Positions 18,478 through 28,008 of a stretch of 64,000 bases of DNA are shown piece by piece. Both the position numbers and the translations under genes were made by a program. Below the pieces are notes generated by a model, which saw only the letters and a program-made list of their open reading frames with translations, was not told the DNA's origin and searched no databases. Positions within the stretch are counted from its first letter, which is position 1. Each line of letters starts with the position of its first letter. The stretch comes from Streptomyces sp. CB01249 (GTDB taxonomy: Bacteria; Actinomycetota; Actinomycetes; Streptomycetales; Streptomycetaceae), in NCBI RefSeq assembly GCF_001905735.1, contig NZ_LISW01000002.1, positions 1,214,426-1,278,425 of the forward strand, given 5' to 3'.

Positions 18478-20898
18478 ATGCTCGGTCCGCTCAGGGACGA
18501 CTCGCCCAGGGCCATCGGCCCGTACACGATCCGGGCCCGGCTGGGCGCGGGCGGCATGGGGGAGGTCTTCCTCGGCGACCGGGGCGGCTCCACCGCGCCC
18601 GCCGCCGTCAAGACCGTCCGGCGCGACGTGGCGCAGGACCCCGGCTTCCGCGACCGCTTCCGCCGCGAGATCGCCGTCGCCCGGTCCGTCACCGGCCCCC
18701 ACCTCGCCCCGCTGCTCGACGGGGACGCCGACGCCGACGTGCCCTGGCTCGCCACCGCGTACGTGGCCGGGCCGACGCTCTCCGCCGCCGTGCGCGGGGC
18801 GGGCGCGCTGGACGAGGCCGAGGTACGGCTGCTGGGCGCCGGGCTCGCCCGCGCGCTGGCGGCCGTGCACGCGGCGGGGATCGTGCACCGGGACGTGAAG
18901 CCGGGCAATGTGATGCTCGCCGCCGACGGGCCCCGGCTCATCGACTTCGGGATCGCCCGGGACACCGGCGCCACCCCGCTCACCACGACCAGCCGGATGG
19001 TCGGCAGCCCCGCCTTCATGTCCCCGGAGCACGTCGCGGGCAGCGGACGCGTCGTCCCGGCCTCCGACGTCTTCTGCCTCGCCTCCGTGCTCTGCTTCGC
19101 CGCCACCGGCCGCGACCCCTTCGGCGACGGGCCCGTGGCGGCCGTCCTGTACCGCGTCAAATACGTCGAGGCCGACCTCGCGGACGTGCCGGACGGGCTG
19201 CGCGCGGTCCTGGACGACTGCCTCACCGCCGACCCGGCCGCCCGCCCCACCGCCGCCGCCCTCGCCGAACGGCTGACCCCCGGCGCCGCCTCCGGCTGGC
19301 CCGCCCAGGTCGGCGCGCAGATCGCGGAGTACGGCCGGGAGCTGGCCCGGGTCACCGCGCTGGACGGGCCCCTGCTGCCCGGCTACACGCCCACCCAGGC
19401 CGCGACGGGGGTCCCGGCCGCCCCGCCCCACCCGGTCCACCTCGCCCCCACCCAGGGCCCTGGCCTTCCCGCGCCCGCGCGGCGCCCGAGGCGGGGGCTC
19501 GCGGCCGCGCTGGTGGCCCTGGTCGTGCTGGGGGCGGCCACCGGCGGGTACCTGGGGTGGCGCGAGCGCGGCGGCGGTGCGCCCGGGACGGCGCCGATGG
19601 TGGCGGGCGTGGGCGAGAGGGGCGGCCCGGACGCGTCGGGGACCGTCCCGTACGGCCGTGACGTACGCCCCACCGGCTGGAAGAAGCCGTGGCGGGGCGC
19701 GTTCGCGGAGCCCCCGCTCGGCTGCGCGACGGGGCGTGACGTGCTGGTGTGCCGGCTGCTCGACGGCACGTACGAGGGGCTGTCGGCCGCCGACGGGCAC
19801 CACCTGTGGACGTTCGACTCGGGCCAGGAGATGTCCGGCCGGCAGGCGGGCTACGGGCCCAGCGGCGCGTTCTTCATGCCGGCCGGGGCCACCCTGCCCA
19901 CGGTGTACGACGACACCGTCCTGCTCGCCGTCGGCGACCGCCTCCACGCGCTGGACGCCCGTACGGGAAAGGGGCGTTGGGAGACCAGGGCGGGCGCGGC
20001 CCTGTCCCTGGAGAGCGCGCCGCTGGTCGTCGGCGACCTCGTCTTCGCCGCCGCCTCGGCCTCCGGAGGGGCCGAACTCGCCGCGTACGACCGGAGGACG
20101 GGCGCCGAGAAGTGGCGGAAGCGGCTGGCGGAGGAGGACATCGCCATGGCGCAGAAGGGCAACTTCTGGCCCGTCGCCACGGACGGCGAGGTGGTGTACG
20201 CGATCGGCCTGGAGGGCCCGAAGGCCTTCCGCCCCGGGGACGGCCGGCTGCTGGGCACGGCCCGGGGCGACGCCACCCAGAAGTCCACGAACTCCGGCTG
20301 CGCGGACCTGCGGGTGCGCGGCGCCTCCGCCTTCTGCGCGACGTTCACGCCCAACGACGAGGGCGACTCAGGGTTCGGCGAGGACGTCGCCGTGCTGCGG
20401 TTCACGGCCGGCGACCTCAGGTCCGCGGGGCGGCTGAAGCTGGACGTCGGGCTGGTCTCCGGCGCCACGCTGGCCGCCGTCGACGACCGGGTGGTCGTGC
20501 TGAGCAGGGGCGACGAGTACGTGGAGAGCGTGCCCGACGAGATCGACGTGGTGAGCCGGGCGGACGGCCGCACCCTCGGCCGCTTCCCGGTGACGGTCCA
20601 CCCCGAGGAGGGGACGAGCAACCCGGTCTCCGCCCCGCTGATCGTCGCCGACACGGTGGTCTGGGCGGACACCGCGACGCTGTACACGGTGGCCGTGCGC
20701 CCCGACGGCACGCTCGGTCCCCTGAGGAAGACCGAGGTCCCCGGCGCCCCCGGCCCGAGCGCCACCCCCGACTACGACCGGGCCCAGGGCATCGAATTCG
20801 GCAAGGAACTGCTGCCGCCCCGGGTGCTGCCCGTGGGCGGGGTGGTGCACGTGGTGTACGACGACGGCACGGCGGTCTCCGTACGCCTGCCGGACTGA
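18478..20898 (+). CDS. Transmembrane Ser/Thr protein kinase with outer PQQ-like beta-propeller
   Basis: An 806-residue Hanks-type kinase. The glycine loop LGAGGMGEV (22-30), Lys45, HRDVKPGN with Asp139 and DFG (156-158) are intact, so it should be active. A Pro-rich linker leads to one membrane helix near 340-361. About 445 outer residues contain repeated segments (LSAADGHHLWTF, HALDARTGKGRWET, AYDRRTGAEKWRK) typical of PQQ-like propeller blades. The predicted role is a sensor kinase detecting an extracellular ligand or wall component. The ATG (MLGPLRDDSPRAIGPYTI) follows GGGGGGAA. It is followed 54 bases later by a paralogue. Confidence 0.9.
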   Translation: MLGPLRDDSPRAIGPYTIRARLGAGGMGEVFLGDRGGSTAPAAVKTVRRDVAQDPGFRDRFRREIAVARSVTGPHLAPLLDGDADADVPWLATAYVAGPTLSAAVRGAGALDEAEVRLLGAGLARALAAVHAAGIVHRDVKPGNVMLAADGPRLIDFGIARDTGATPLTTTSRMVGSPAFMSPEHVAGSGRVVPASDVFCLASVLCFAATGRDPFGDGPVAAVLYRVKYVEADLADVPDGLRAVLDDCLTADPAARPTAAALAERLTPGAASGWPAQVGAQIAEYGRELARVTALDGPLLPGYTPTQAATGVPAAPPHPVHLAPTQGPGLPAPARRPRRGLAAALVALVVLGAATGGYLGWRERGGGAPGTAPMVAGVGERGGPDASGTVPYGRDVRPTGWKKPWRGAFAEPPLGCATGRDVLVCRLLDGTYEGLSAADGHHLWTFDSGQEMSGRQAGYGPSGAFFMPAGATLPTVYDDTVLLAVGDRLHALDARTGKGRWETRAGAALSLESAPLVVGDLVFAAASASGGAELAAYDRRTGAEKWRKRLAEEDIAMAQKGNFWPVATDGEVVYAIGLEGPKAFRPGDGRLLGTARGDATQKSTNSGCADLRVRGASAFCATFTPNDEGDSGFGEDVAVLRFTAGDLRSAGRLKLDVGLVSGATLAAVDDRVVVLSRGDEYVESVPDEIDVVSRADGRTLGRFPVTVHPEEGTSNPVSAPLIVADTVVWADTATLYTVAVRPDGTLGPLRKTEVPGAPGPSATPDYDRAQGIEFGKELLPPRVLPVGGVVHVVYDDGTAVSVRLPD

Positions 20899-20952
20899 AC
20901 CGCCCGTCACCCCCGCACACCGCCCGCAACCCCGCACGGAGGAGAGCGCACC

Positions 20953-23187
20953 GTGATCCAGCCGCTGCCGCCCGGCCGGGCCCGGCTGACCGGGCCGTAC
21001 CAGCTGCTCGGGCTGCTCGGCGCGGGCGGCATGGGCGAGGTGTTCCTCGCCCGGCCCGCGGCCGGCCCGCCGGCCCTCGTCGCCCTCAAGACGGTCCGCC
21101 CCGACCTGGACCTGGACGACGGCTTCCGGGTCCGCTTCCGCCGCGAGATCGCCGCTGCCGAGGCCGTCCGCAGCCCGCACACCGCCGCGCTGGTGGGCGG
21201 CGACGCGAGCGCCCGGCTGCCGTGGCTGGCCACCGAGTACGTCCCGGGACCCTCGCTCGCCGAGGCGGTGGCCCGGGGCGGACCGCTCCCCGAACCGGTG
21301 GTCCGGGCCCTCGGCGCCGGTCTGGCCCTGGCCCTCGCGGACATGCACGCCGTACGCGTCCTGCACCGCGACCTGAAGCCGGGCAATGTGCTCCTCGGCC
21401 CGGACGGGCCCAAGGTCATCGACTTCGGGATCGCCCAGGCGTTCGACGCCACGCAGCTCACCCGGACCGGCGTCGTCGTCGGCAGCCCCGGCTACATCTC
21501 GCCCGAGCACGTCAACGGCTCCCGCGCCCTGGTGCCCGCGTCCGACGTGTTCTGCCTGGGCGCGGTACTGGCGTTCGCGGCGACGGGGCGCGGGCCGTTC
21601 GACGACTCCGACATGGCCGCCGTGATCTTCCGGATCTCGCGGGGCGAGGCCGAGCTCTCCCGCGTACCGCCGGCCCTGCGCCCGCTGATCGAGGCGTGCC
21701 TGCGCACCGACCCGGCGGCCCGGCCCACCCCCGCCCGCCTGGCGGACCTGCTGCTGCCGGAGCGGCCCGCGCCGGGCGCGTTCCCGTGGACCGATGCGGT
21801 ACGGGGGCAGTTGGCGGCCCACGCGGCGGCGGCCGACGCCTGCGCACGGGCGGCGGCACCGCCCCCGGCCGCCCCGCCGCTCCCGCCCCACCATCCGGCG
21901 TTCGCCCGCACCCCGGTCGTGCCGGTGGCGGTGCCGGGGGCCCGGAAGGGCGGCAGGCGGCTGCGGCTCGGGCTCGCCGCGCTGGCGAGGGCGGCGTGCG
22001 TCGCGCTGGGCGCGGTGCTCCTCCCGGGGCTCCTCTCCGGTGACGACGGGCCGGATGACGCGTCCGGGGCCGCCTGGCCGACGGCGTCCGCCGGGGGCGC
22101 CGGCCAGGTCGTCTTCCCGGGCGCGGACCCGGGCCGTACCGGTGACTTCGGTACGGCGGCGGCCGATGTCTCCACCCGCCCGGAGGGCTGGCGGGCCTGG
22201 CACACCCAGGTGGACGACGGCCCGGTCGCCTGCGTGTACGCCGGTACGTCCGTGGTGTGCGCGGGCCCCCGCCGGATCACCGCGCTCGCGTCGGCGGACG
22301 GCAAGCGGCTGTGGCGCGGCGCGCGAACGGCGTCCGGGCCCACGTCGGTGGCGGCGGTCCTGGACGGCACGGTGTACGCCTTCGAGGGCGGCGCCCTGGT
22401 GGCGCGGGCGCTGTCCGACGGCACCGAGAAGTGGCGCGAACCGCTGCCGGACGGGGTGGCCGCGGCGGACTCCGTGCAGTCGGGCGACACCCTGTACTAC
22501 GCCACGAAGGCGCGGGGCGCCGCGACGGGCCGGCTGACCGCGCGCCGCCTGACCGGTGACCGCGCCCGGCTCTGGGACAAGGAGTGGCGGGAGCCGTCCG
22601 ACACCCCCGAACTCCTCCTGGCCGACGGCCGCCTGGTCGCGGCGGGCGACGCGGTGACGGTCCTGAGGGCGTCGGACGGTTCCCGCGTCGCGGAGTCCGG
22701 GACACCGTGCCGCACCCCGGCCCTGAAGGGGAGCCGGCTCCTGTGCCCGGGCCCGGACGGCCTGACGGTGGCCGACGTGACGTCCCCCGGAAAACGGCGC
22801 ACGCTCGTCCCCGGCGTGGACCTCGCGTACCGCCCCGCCCTGGCGTCCGACGGCACGGTCGTGGTCAGCAGCCGGAACCGGATCTTCGGGGTGGACCTGG
22901 CGTCCGGCAAGACGCGGTGGTCGACCTGCGACTGCGACGACGCGATGGCCCAGTCGGGCGCCCCGTTCATCGTCGGCGACCGCGCGATGATCGTGCAGGG
23001 CTACGGCCCGGGGGCCGTACCGCTCACGTCCGAGGGCGAGGTCCTGCCGAGGGGCGGCGAGGTCAAGGGCTGGCCGAAGCCGGCGCTCGAACGCTTCGAC
23101 CCGGCGACGGTGTCCTTCGTCGCCCAGGGCGACACGGTGCTCGCGGGCTTCGAGAACGGCACGGTCCTGTCGGCGTACGCCCCGTGA
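20953..23187 (+). CDS. Transmembrane Ser/Thr protein kinase with outer PQQ-like beta-propeller (paralogue)
   Basis: A 744-residue kinase, paralogous to the one upstream. It has LGAGGMGEV (22-30), Lys46, HRDLKPGN with Asp140 and DFG (157-159), with a single membrane helix about 338-360. The outer region of about 380 residues contains blades such as ALASADGKRLWRG and GVDLASGKTRWSTCDC. The CDCDD motif adds two outer cysteines not seen at the matching place in the paralogue. The start is GTG with an excellent GGAGGAGA. The short spacing suggests co-transcription, and the pair may cross-phosphorylate; this last point is inference. Confidence 0.9.
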   Translation: MIQPLPPGRARLTGPYQLLGLLGAGGMGEVFLARPAAGPPALVALKTVRPDLDLDDGFRVRFRREIAAAEAVRSPHTAALVGGDASARLPWLATEYVPGPSLAEAVARGGPLPEPVVRALGAGLALALADMHAVRVLHRDLKPGNVLLGPDGPKVIDFGIAQAFDATQLTRTGVVVGSPGYISPEHVNGSRALVPASDVFCLGAVLAFAATGRGPFDDSDMAAVIFRISRGEAELSRVPPALRPLIEACLRTDPAARPTPARLADLLLPERPAPGAFPWTDAVRGQLAAHAAAADACARAAAPPPAAPPLPPHHPAFARTPVVPVAVPGARKGGRRLRLGLAALARAACVALGAVLLPGLLSGDDGPDDASGAAWPTASAGGAGQVVFPGADPGRTGDFGTAAADVSTRPEGWRAWHTQVDDGPVACVYAGTSVVCAGPRRITALASADGKRLWRGARTASGPTSVAAVLDGTVYAFEGGALVARALSDGTEKWREPLPDGVAAADSVQSGDTLYYATKARGAATGRLTARRLTGDRARLWDKEWREPSDTPELLLADGRLVAAGDAVTVLRASDGSRVAESGTPCRTPALKGSRLLCPGPDGLTVADVTSPGKRRTLVPGVDLAYRPALASDGTVVVSSRNRIFGVDLASGKTRWSTCDCDDAMAQSGAPFIVGDRAMIVQGYGPGAVPLTSEGEVLPRGGEVKGWPKPALERFDPATVSFVAQGDTVLAGFENGTVLSAYAP

Positions 23188-23200
23188 CCCGGGCTGCAGC

Positions 23201-23250
23201 GGGGGCGCTGCCCCCGCACCCCCGCTCCTCAATCGCCGGAGGGGCTTGAT
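23201..23250 (+). repeat. Interspersed repeat, copy 2 (compound unit)
   Basis: A GGGGGCGCTGCCCCCG hairpin is followed by CTCCTCAATCGCCGGAGGGG and CTTGAT. Nearly the same compound unit occurs at 25983-26030. It begins 14 bases after the second kinase stop and may serve as its terminator. Confidence 0.65.
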
Positions 23251-23293
23251 TTTCGCTCCTGCCGCCGCAGATGTGCGGCGACGAGAGGCAAAG

Positions 23294-23341
23294 ATCAGCC
23301 TCGCCGGCGTTTGAGGCGCGGGGTCCGGGGCGGAGCCCCGA
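23294..23341 (-). repeat. Interspersed repeat, copy 3 (inverted)
   Basis: On the minus strand this reads GCGCCTCAAACGCCGGCGAG followed by GCTGAT, the same family as copy 2. It is joined on the plus strand to GGGGCGGAGCCCC, another small palindrome. Confidence 0.6.
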
Positions 23342-23343
23342 AA

Positions 23344-23391
23344 TCCAGCCTCTCCGGCGCTTGAGGAGCGGGGCCCGGGGCGGAGCCCCGG
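23344..23391 (-). repeat. Interspersed repeat, copy 4 (inverted, tandem with copy 3)
   Basis: The minus strand reads CGCTCCTCAAGCGCCGGAGA followed by GGCTGGA. It is again joined to GGGGCGGAGCCCC, so copies 3 and 4 form a tandem of one unit of about 50 bases. Together copies 2-4 fill most of the 259-base gap between the kinase and the PepSY gene. I see no gene in this gap. Confidence 0.6.
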
Positions 23392-23446
23392 TTTCGGGAA
23401 GGGGCGGGGAGGGGACAAGGCCCGCCGCAGGCGCCGCGCTCCGGGG

Positions 23447-23803
23447 TCAGCCCCCCGTCGCCGCCCTCACCGCGTCGTCCAACGACACGACCCCACCCCG
23501 AGGCGCCCCGCGCCCGTCCTCGTCCCGGTCCACCCGGCTCCCGACGACCTTCCCGCTCTCCGCATCCACCGTCACGTCATGCCACACCTTGTCGGAGCCG
23601 TACACCTCCAGCTCCCAGACCAGCCGCCCGTCCTCCTCATCGAGCTCCGCCTCCGTCACCGTGCCGGGCACGGCCTTCGCCCCGGCCGGAACCCGCGCGG
23701 GCGCGGCCCGGTCGTCGTCACCCCCCACGGCGACCGCCGCGCCGGCGGCCCCACCACCGATCAGCACCGCCGTCACCACACCGATCACGATCTTCCGCTT
23801 CAT
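23447..23803 (-). CDS. PepSY-domain secreted or membrane-anchored protein
   Basis: A 118-residue protein with an N-terminal hydrophobic segment (MKRKIVIGVVTAVLIGGGAAGAAVAV), either a signal or an anchor. One PepSY domain follows: VPAGAKAVPGTVTEAELDEEDGRLVWELEVYGSD and VTVDAESGKVVGSR. PepSY domains are found outside the membrane and are thought to modulate proteases or sensor kinases. It is divergent from the response regulator-kinase operon, so a regulatory or target relation to it is likely but inferred. Start ATG with GGAGGAAAC just upstream. Confidence 0.85.
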   Translation of the reverse strand: MKRKIVIGVVTAVLIGGGAAGAAVAVGGDDDRAAPARVPAGAKAVPGTVTEAELDEEDGRLVWELEVYGSDKVWHDVTVDAESGKVVGSRVDRDEDGRGAPRGGVVSLDDAVRAATGG

Positions 23804-23869
23804 GAGGTTTCCTCCCGGAATCGATAAGAATCACCGAACTGAGACGCCTCCCACACTGCCCGCGCCACC

Positions 23870-23906
23870 CTGAACGCAGCCTGAAGCCACCTGAAACCGT
23901 CTTCAG
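23870..23906 (+). promoter_or_regulatory. Direct repeats, probable response-regulator binding site
   Basis: CTGAA occurs at 23870, 23881 and 23891, spaced about one helical turn, followed by an inverted CTTCAG at 23901-23906. OmpR-family regulators bind such tandem repeats. The site lies 24 bases before the regulator gene and between it and the divergent PepSY gene, so autoregulation and control of both is plausible. Confidence 0.5.
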
Positions 23907-23929
23907 CTTCCGTTTGGGACGCTGGGCGC

Positions 23930-24585
<656 letters not shown>

Positions 24586-24589
<4 letters not shown>

Positions 24590-26037
24590 GGTCGGTACGG
24601 GCCAGGGCCGCGCTCGGCGCCACCGTGGTCGTCGCCCTGGCCCTGGGCGCCGCCGGGCTCGCCGTCCTGCTCGTTCTGCGCGCCAACCTCACCGACCAGG
24701 CGGGCCTCCAGGCCGAGGTGGCGGCCCGGGAGGTCGCCGGACAGCTGGCGCTCGGTGTGCCGTACGCCGAGCTGGACACGGGGGACGAGGAGGAGCACCC
24801 GGTCCAGGTTACCGACGAGGACGGGCGCGTGGTCGCCGTATCCAAGGACCTGGAGTCGATATCCGGCACCGGCACGGACCGGGTCGCCGCGTCGGGGACG
24901 GCCGGGACGGGCGACGACGACCACGACGACCGCGACGGCGACGACGACCCGGGCCGCGGCGAGGTCTCCACGGACGAACCGGACTTCGGCAACGGCACCG
25001 CCACCGTGGACGGCGACCGCGCCGACTACCGGTTCGCCGCGGTCGAGGCGACGGACCCGGCGGGACGCACCCTGACCGTCCACGCGGGCGCCCCGCTCGC
25101 CGCCGAGCGGCGGGCCGTGGACAGCGTGCGCTCGGCCATGCTGGCCGGGCTGCCCGTGGTGCTCCTGGTCGTCGCCGGGGTGACCTGGCTGGTGACCCGG
25201 CGGGCCCTGCGCCCGGTGGAGGGCATCCGGCGCGAGATGGCGGCGATCACCGCGTCCGAGGACCTGGCCCGGCGGGTGCCGGAACCGGGCTCCCATGACG
25301 AGGTCGCGAGGCTGGCCCGTACGACCAACGAGACCCTCGCCGCGCTGGAGGAGTCCGTCGGCCGGCAGCGGCGCTTCGTGGCCGACGCCTCGCACGAGCT
25401 GCGCAGCCCGATCGCCTCGCTGCGCACCCAGCTGGAGGTGGGCGCCGCGCACCCGGAGCTGCTGGACGTGCCGGGCGCGGTCGCCGACACCGTACGCCTC
25501 CAGGCACTCGCCGCGGACCTGCTGCTGCTGGCCCGCCTTGACGCGGGGGAGCGGGCGGGGCTCACGCGGCTCGACCTGGGGGCGCTGGTCCGCGAGGAGG
25601 TGTCCCAGCGCGTCGGCGACCGCGTCCCGGTCACGGTGTCCGTGAGCGACGGCGGCCTCGACGTGACCGGTTCGCGCGCCCGCCTGGCCAGGGTCCTCGG
25701 CAACCTGCTGGACAACGCGCAGCGGCACGCGGTGCGTGCGGTGTCCGTCACGGTGGCCCGGGACGCGGGGGAGGTGCTCGTCGCCGTGACGGACGACGGG
25801 GCCGGGGTGCCGGATGCGGAGCGGGAGCGCGTCTTCGAGCGCTTCGTCCGCCTCGACGAGGCGCGGGCCCGGGACGACGGCGGGGCGGGCCTGGGCCTGG
25901 CCATCGCCCGAGACGTGGCCACGCACCACGGCGGCACCCTCACGGTGTCGGGAGCGCGCTTCGAACTACGGCTGCCCCACCCGGGGGCGCTGCCCCCGAA
26001 CCTCCGCTCCTCAATCGCCGGAGGGGCTTACAGGTAG
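24586..26037 (+). CDS. Sensor histidine kinase with acidic outer domain
   Basis: A 483-residue kinase from a GTG overlapping the regulator stop. It has membrane helix 1 (about 9-32), an outer domain (33-183) with a striking Asp-rich run near 110-123 (GDDDHDDRDGDDDP), helix 2 (184-205), HAMP, the phospho-acceptor His270 in VADASHELRSP, N box LLDNAQRHA and G box DDGAGVPD/GAGLGLAIA. The acidic run could bind cations; this is inference. The last 20 or so codons (GALPPNLRSSIAGGAYR) are read through an interspersed repeat, so the native C-terminus has been replaced or extended. It ends five bases from the convergent MarR gene. Confidence 0.92.
25983..26030 (+). repeat. Interspersed repeat, copy 5, inside the kinase 3' end
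   Basis: GGGGGCGCTGCCCCCG, a few bases, then CTCCTCAATCGCCGGAGGGG and CTTA. This is nearly identical to copy 2. It is translated as the last residues of the histidine kinase and reaches to within 13 bases of the convergent MarR stop. Confidence 0.7.
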
Positions 26038-26042
26038 GCCCC

Positions 26043-26510
26043 CTACCGCTGTCCCCGCAAATGCTCCGCCACCGGCGTCAACGCCGCCCGCAGTTCCGCC
26101 AGCGCCTCCGGCGACAGCAGATCCATGAAGTGCTTGCGGACCGAAGCGACATGGTGCGGCGCCACCCGCCGCATCGTCTCCGCCCCCTCCTCCGTCAGCA
26201 CCGCGTACAACCCCCGCCGGTCCGACTCACAGTTCTCCCGCCGCACAAGACCCGCGCTCTCCATGCGCGTGATCTGGTGCGACAGCCGGCTCTTGGACTG
26301 CAGGGTCGCCCCCGCGAGGTCGCTCATCCGCATGCGGCGGTCGTCCGACTCCGAGAGGTTGACGAGGATCTCGTAGTCGTTGTTGGTCAGCCCGAACGGC
26401 TGGAGGTCCTTCTCCAGCTGGTGCATCAGCAGCCTGCTGACGTCCAGGTGGGTGCGCCAGGCGCACTGCTCGGCGTCGCTCAGCCAGCGGGTGGCCGTCT
26501 CGGTCTCCAT
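26043..26510 (-). CDS. MarR-family transcriptional regulator
   Basis: A 155-residue winged-helix regulator. It has the family recognition region LTNNDYEILVNLSESDDRRMRMSDLAGATLQSKSRLSHQITRMESAGLVRRE, then the wing residues CESDRRGLYAVLTEEG. The C-terminal helices for dimerisation are present. The ligand and targets are unknown. Its ATG lies only about 25 bases from the AAAG that begins the probable left end of the insertion element, so its original upstream region has probably been separated from it. It is convergent with the histidine kinase. Confidence 0.9.
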   Translation of the reverse strand: METETATRWLSDAEQCAWRTHLDVSRLLMHQLEKDLQPFGLTNNDYEILVNLSESDDRRMRMSDLAGATLQSKSRLSHQITRMESAGLVRRENCESDRRGLYAVLTEEGAETMRRVAPHHVASVRKHFMDLLSPEALAELRAALTPVAEHLRGQR

Positions 26511-26537
26511 GTATGGATTCTACCTAAGAAGTTGAAA

Positions 26538-26569
26538 GCCGGACGAAGTGTGAAGGTGTGACACCCGGC
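26538..26569 (+). repeat. Probable left-end hairpin of the insertion element
   Basis: GCCGG (26538-26542) pairs with CCGGC (26565-26569), and GTGT (26548-26551) with ACAC (26561-26564), leaving ACGAA bulged on one side. A bulged hairpin preceded by AAAG is the pattern that TnpA recognises in IS608. Confidence 0.5.
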
Positions 26570-26787
26570 ACCGCACCACCCGCACGGGCGGCCCGCACCG
26601 GGGCGCAGACGTTCGATGTCACACTCCGCAGACTACCGTTCACTCCACGGCCGCCAGGATGCCCGGTCATCCGGAGAACGGAGAAGCGGGTTCCCGTCGC
26701 GGGGTCAAGGAGCGCCGGAGCTCTCTGCGCATCTCCCCTGACCTGCACGCTCTTTCGTTGTCAGTGCGGACTGTTACGTTGCGGATC

Positions 26788-28008
26788 ATGACGACAGCGG
26801 TTGCCGGCGAGGGGGCCGGGCAGGTCCGGTACACCTACCGGCTCCGCGTCTCATCCGGCGCGCTCGCCCAGCTGGAGGCCGAGTGGGCGCGCTGCCGGTG
26901 GGTGTGGAACGAGTGCGTGGCGGTGTCCCGCAGGGTCCACGGCCTGAACGCGGCCGATGCCGGGAGACCGACGTGCGGCCCGGCGCGGCTCGACAAGATG
27001 CTGACCGAGGCCCGCGCTGCCACGGTGTGGCTGCGCGAAGGCTCGTCGGTGCCGCAGCAGCAGATCATCCGCGACTTCGGTAAGTCCCGCACGAAGGCAT
27101 TGCGGGACATCAAGGCGGGGTTGCCGATGCGGCAGCGCGCGAGAATGCCCCGTGCCAAGCGCAAGCGGGATGCGCTCCCCTCGCTGAACTACACCCGGCG
27201 GGGATTTCGGTTGAAGGGCGGGCGTCTCCACCTCGCGGGCGGCATCGGGCTGACGGTGGTGTGGTCCCGTGATCTCCCTGCCGCCCCCACGTCTGTGCGC
27301 GTTTTCCGGGACAGCCTCGGCCACTGGTACGCCTCGTTCGTCGTAGCCGTCAGAATCCAGCCGCTTCCTGATACCCACCGGGCGATCGGTATCGACTGGG
27401 GCGTCAGGGAGACGGCCACCACGACCAGCGACCCGCACGACCTTCCTCACGCGCAGCACGGGAAGCGCGCTGCCGCGAAGCTCGCCCGACACCAGAAGCA
27501 GATGGCGAGGCGGAAGCCCGCGCGAGGAAAGGCCGCATCGAAGGGCTACCGCAAGGCATGTCGTGCGGCGGCGAAGGTACACAAGAAGATCGCCCGGCAG
27601 CGCCAGGACGTCGGCCGTAAGTGGGCGAAGAAGGTGGTGCGCGACTTCGACGAGCTCGCTGTCGAGGACTTCCGCCCCAAGTTCCTCGCCAAGTCCACGA
27701 TGGCCCGCAAGGCCGCTGACGCGGCGATCGGTGCGACCAAGACCGCGTTGATCGCGATGGCCCGTAAACATGGCCGCGTCGTGCACTTGGTGCACCCGGC
27801 GCACACCACGATGGACTGCGCACAGTGCGGAGCGAGAACCAAGCACGCACTGCCCCTGTCCGAACGAACCTACGCGTGCACGGCGTGCGGAGCCGTGTCT
27901 CCCAGGGACAAGAACTCCGCACGCGTGATGCTCGTCCGGGCTGGTCTCGACCCGGCTGGTGCTGATGGTGGAAGACCTGCCGGGGCGTCGCTCCGGCAGG
28001 CGGCCTGA
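26788..28008 (+). CDS. tnpB: TnpB RNA-guided endonuclease of IS200/IS605 type (OrfB)
   Basis: A 406-residue TnpB, typical family length. RuvC-like catalytic residues are all present: Asp203 in GIDWGVRET, Glu293 in LAVEDF, Asp374 in SPRDKNSAR. The zinc finger CAQC (344-347) and CTAC (364-367) lies between the last two. The N-terminal wedge and REC region (KSRTKALRDIKAGLPMRQRARMPRAKRKRD) is intact. The chosen ATG (MTTAVAGEGAGQVRYTYRLRV) fits the family; in-frame codons upstream look non-coding. TnpB proteins cut DNA guided by an RNA made from the element's right end. There is no frameshift or missing residue, so it is probably functional. Confidence 0.9.
   Translation: MTTAVAGEGAGQVRYTYRLRVSSGALAQLEAEWARCRWVWNECVAVSRRVHGLNAADAGRPTCGPARLDKMLTEARAATVWLREGSSVPQQQIIRDFGKSRTKALRDIKAGLPMRQRARMPRAKRKRDALPSLNYTRRGFRLKGGRLHLAGGIGLTVVWSRDLPAAPTSVRVFRDSLGHWYASFVVAVRIQPLPDTHRAIGIDWGVRETATTTSDPHDLPHAQHGKRAAAKLARHQKQMARRKPARGKAASKGYRKACRAAAKVHKKIARQRQDVGRKWAKKVVRDFDELAVEDFRPKFLAKSTMARKAADAAIGATKTALIAMARKHGRVVHLVHPAHTTMDCAQCGARTKHALPLSERTYACTACGAVSPRDKNSARVMLVRAGLDPAGADGGRPAGASLRQAA

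Noticed and set aside
23188..23446. Possible CRISPR-like array because of repeated units
   Set aside because: The units are inverted and direct copies of a palindromic interspersed repeat with no regular spacers and no cas genes.
26774..26777. TTAC as the left cleavage site of the TnpB element, as in IS608
   Set aside because: It is only ten bases before the tnpB start and would leave no room for a left-end hairpin. The bulged hairpin at 26538-26569 fits better.
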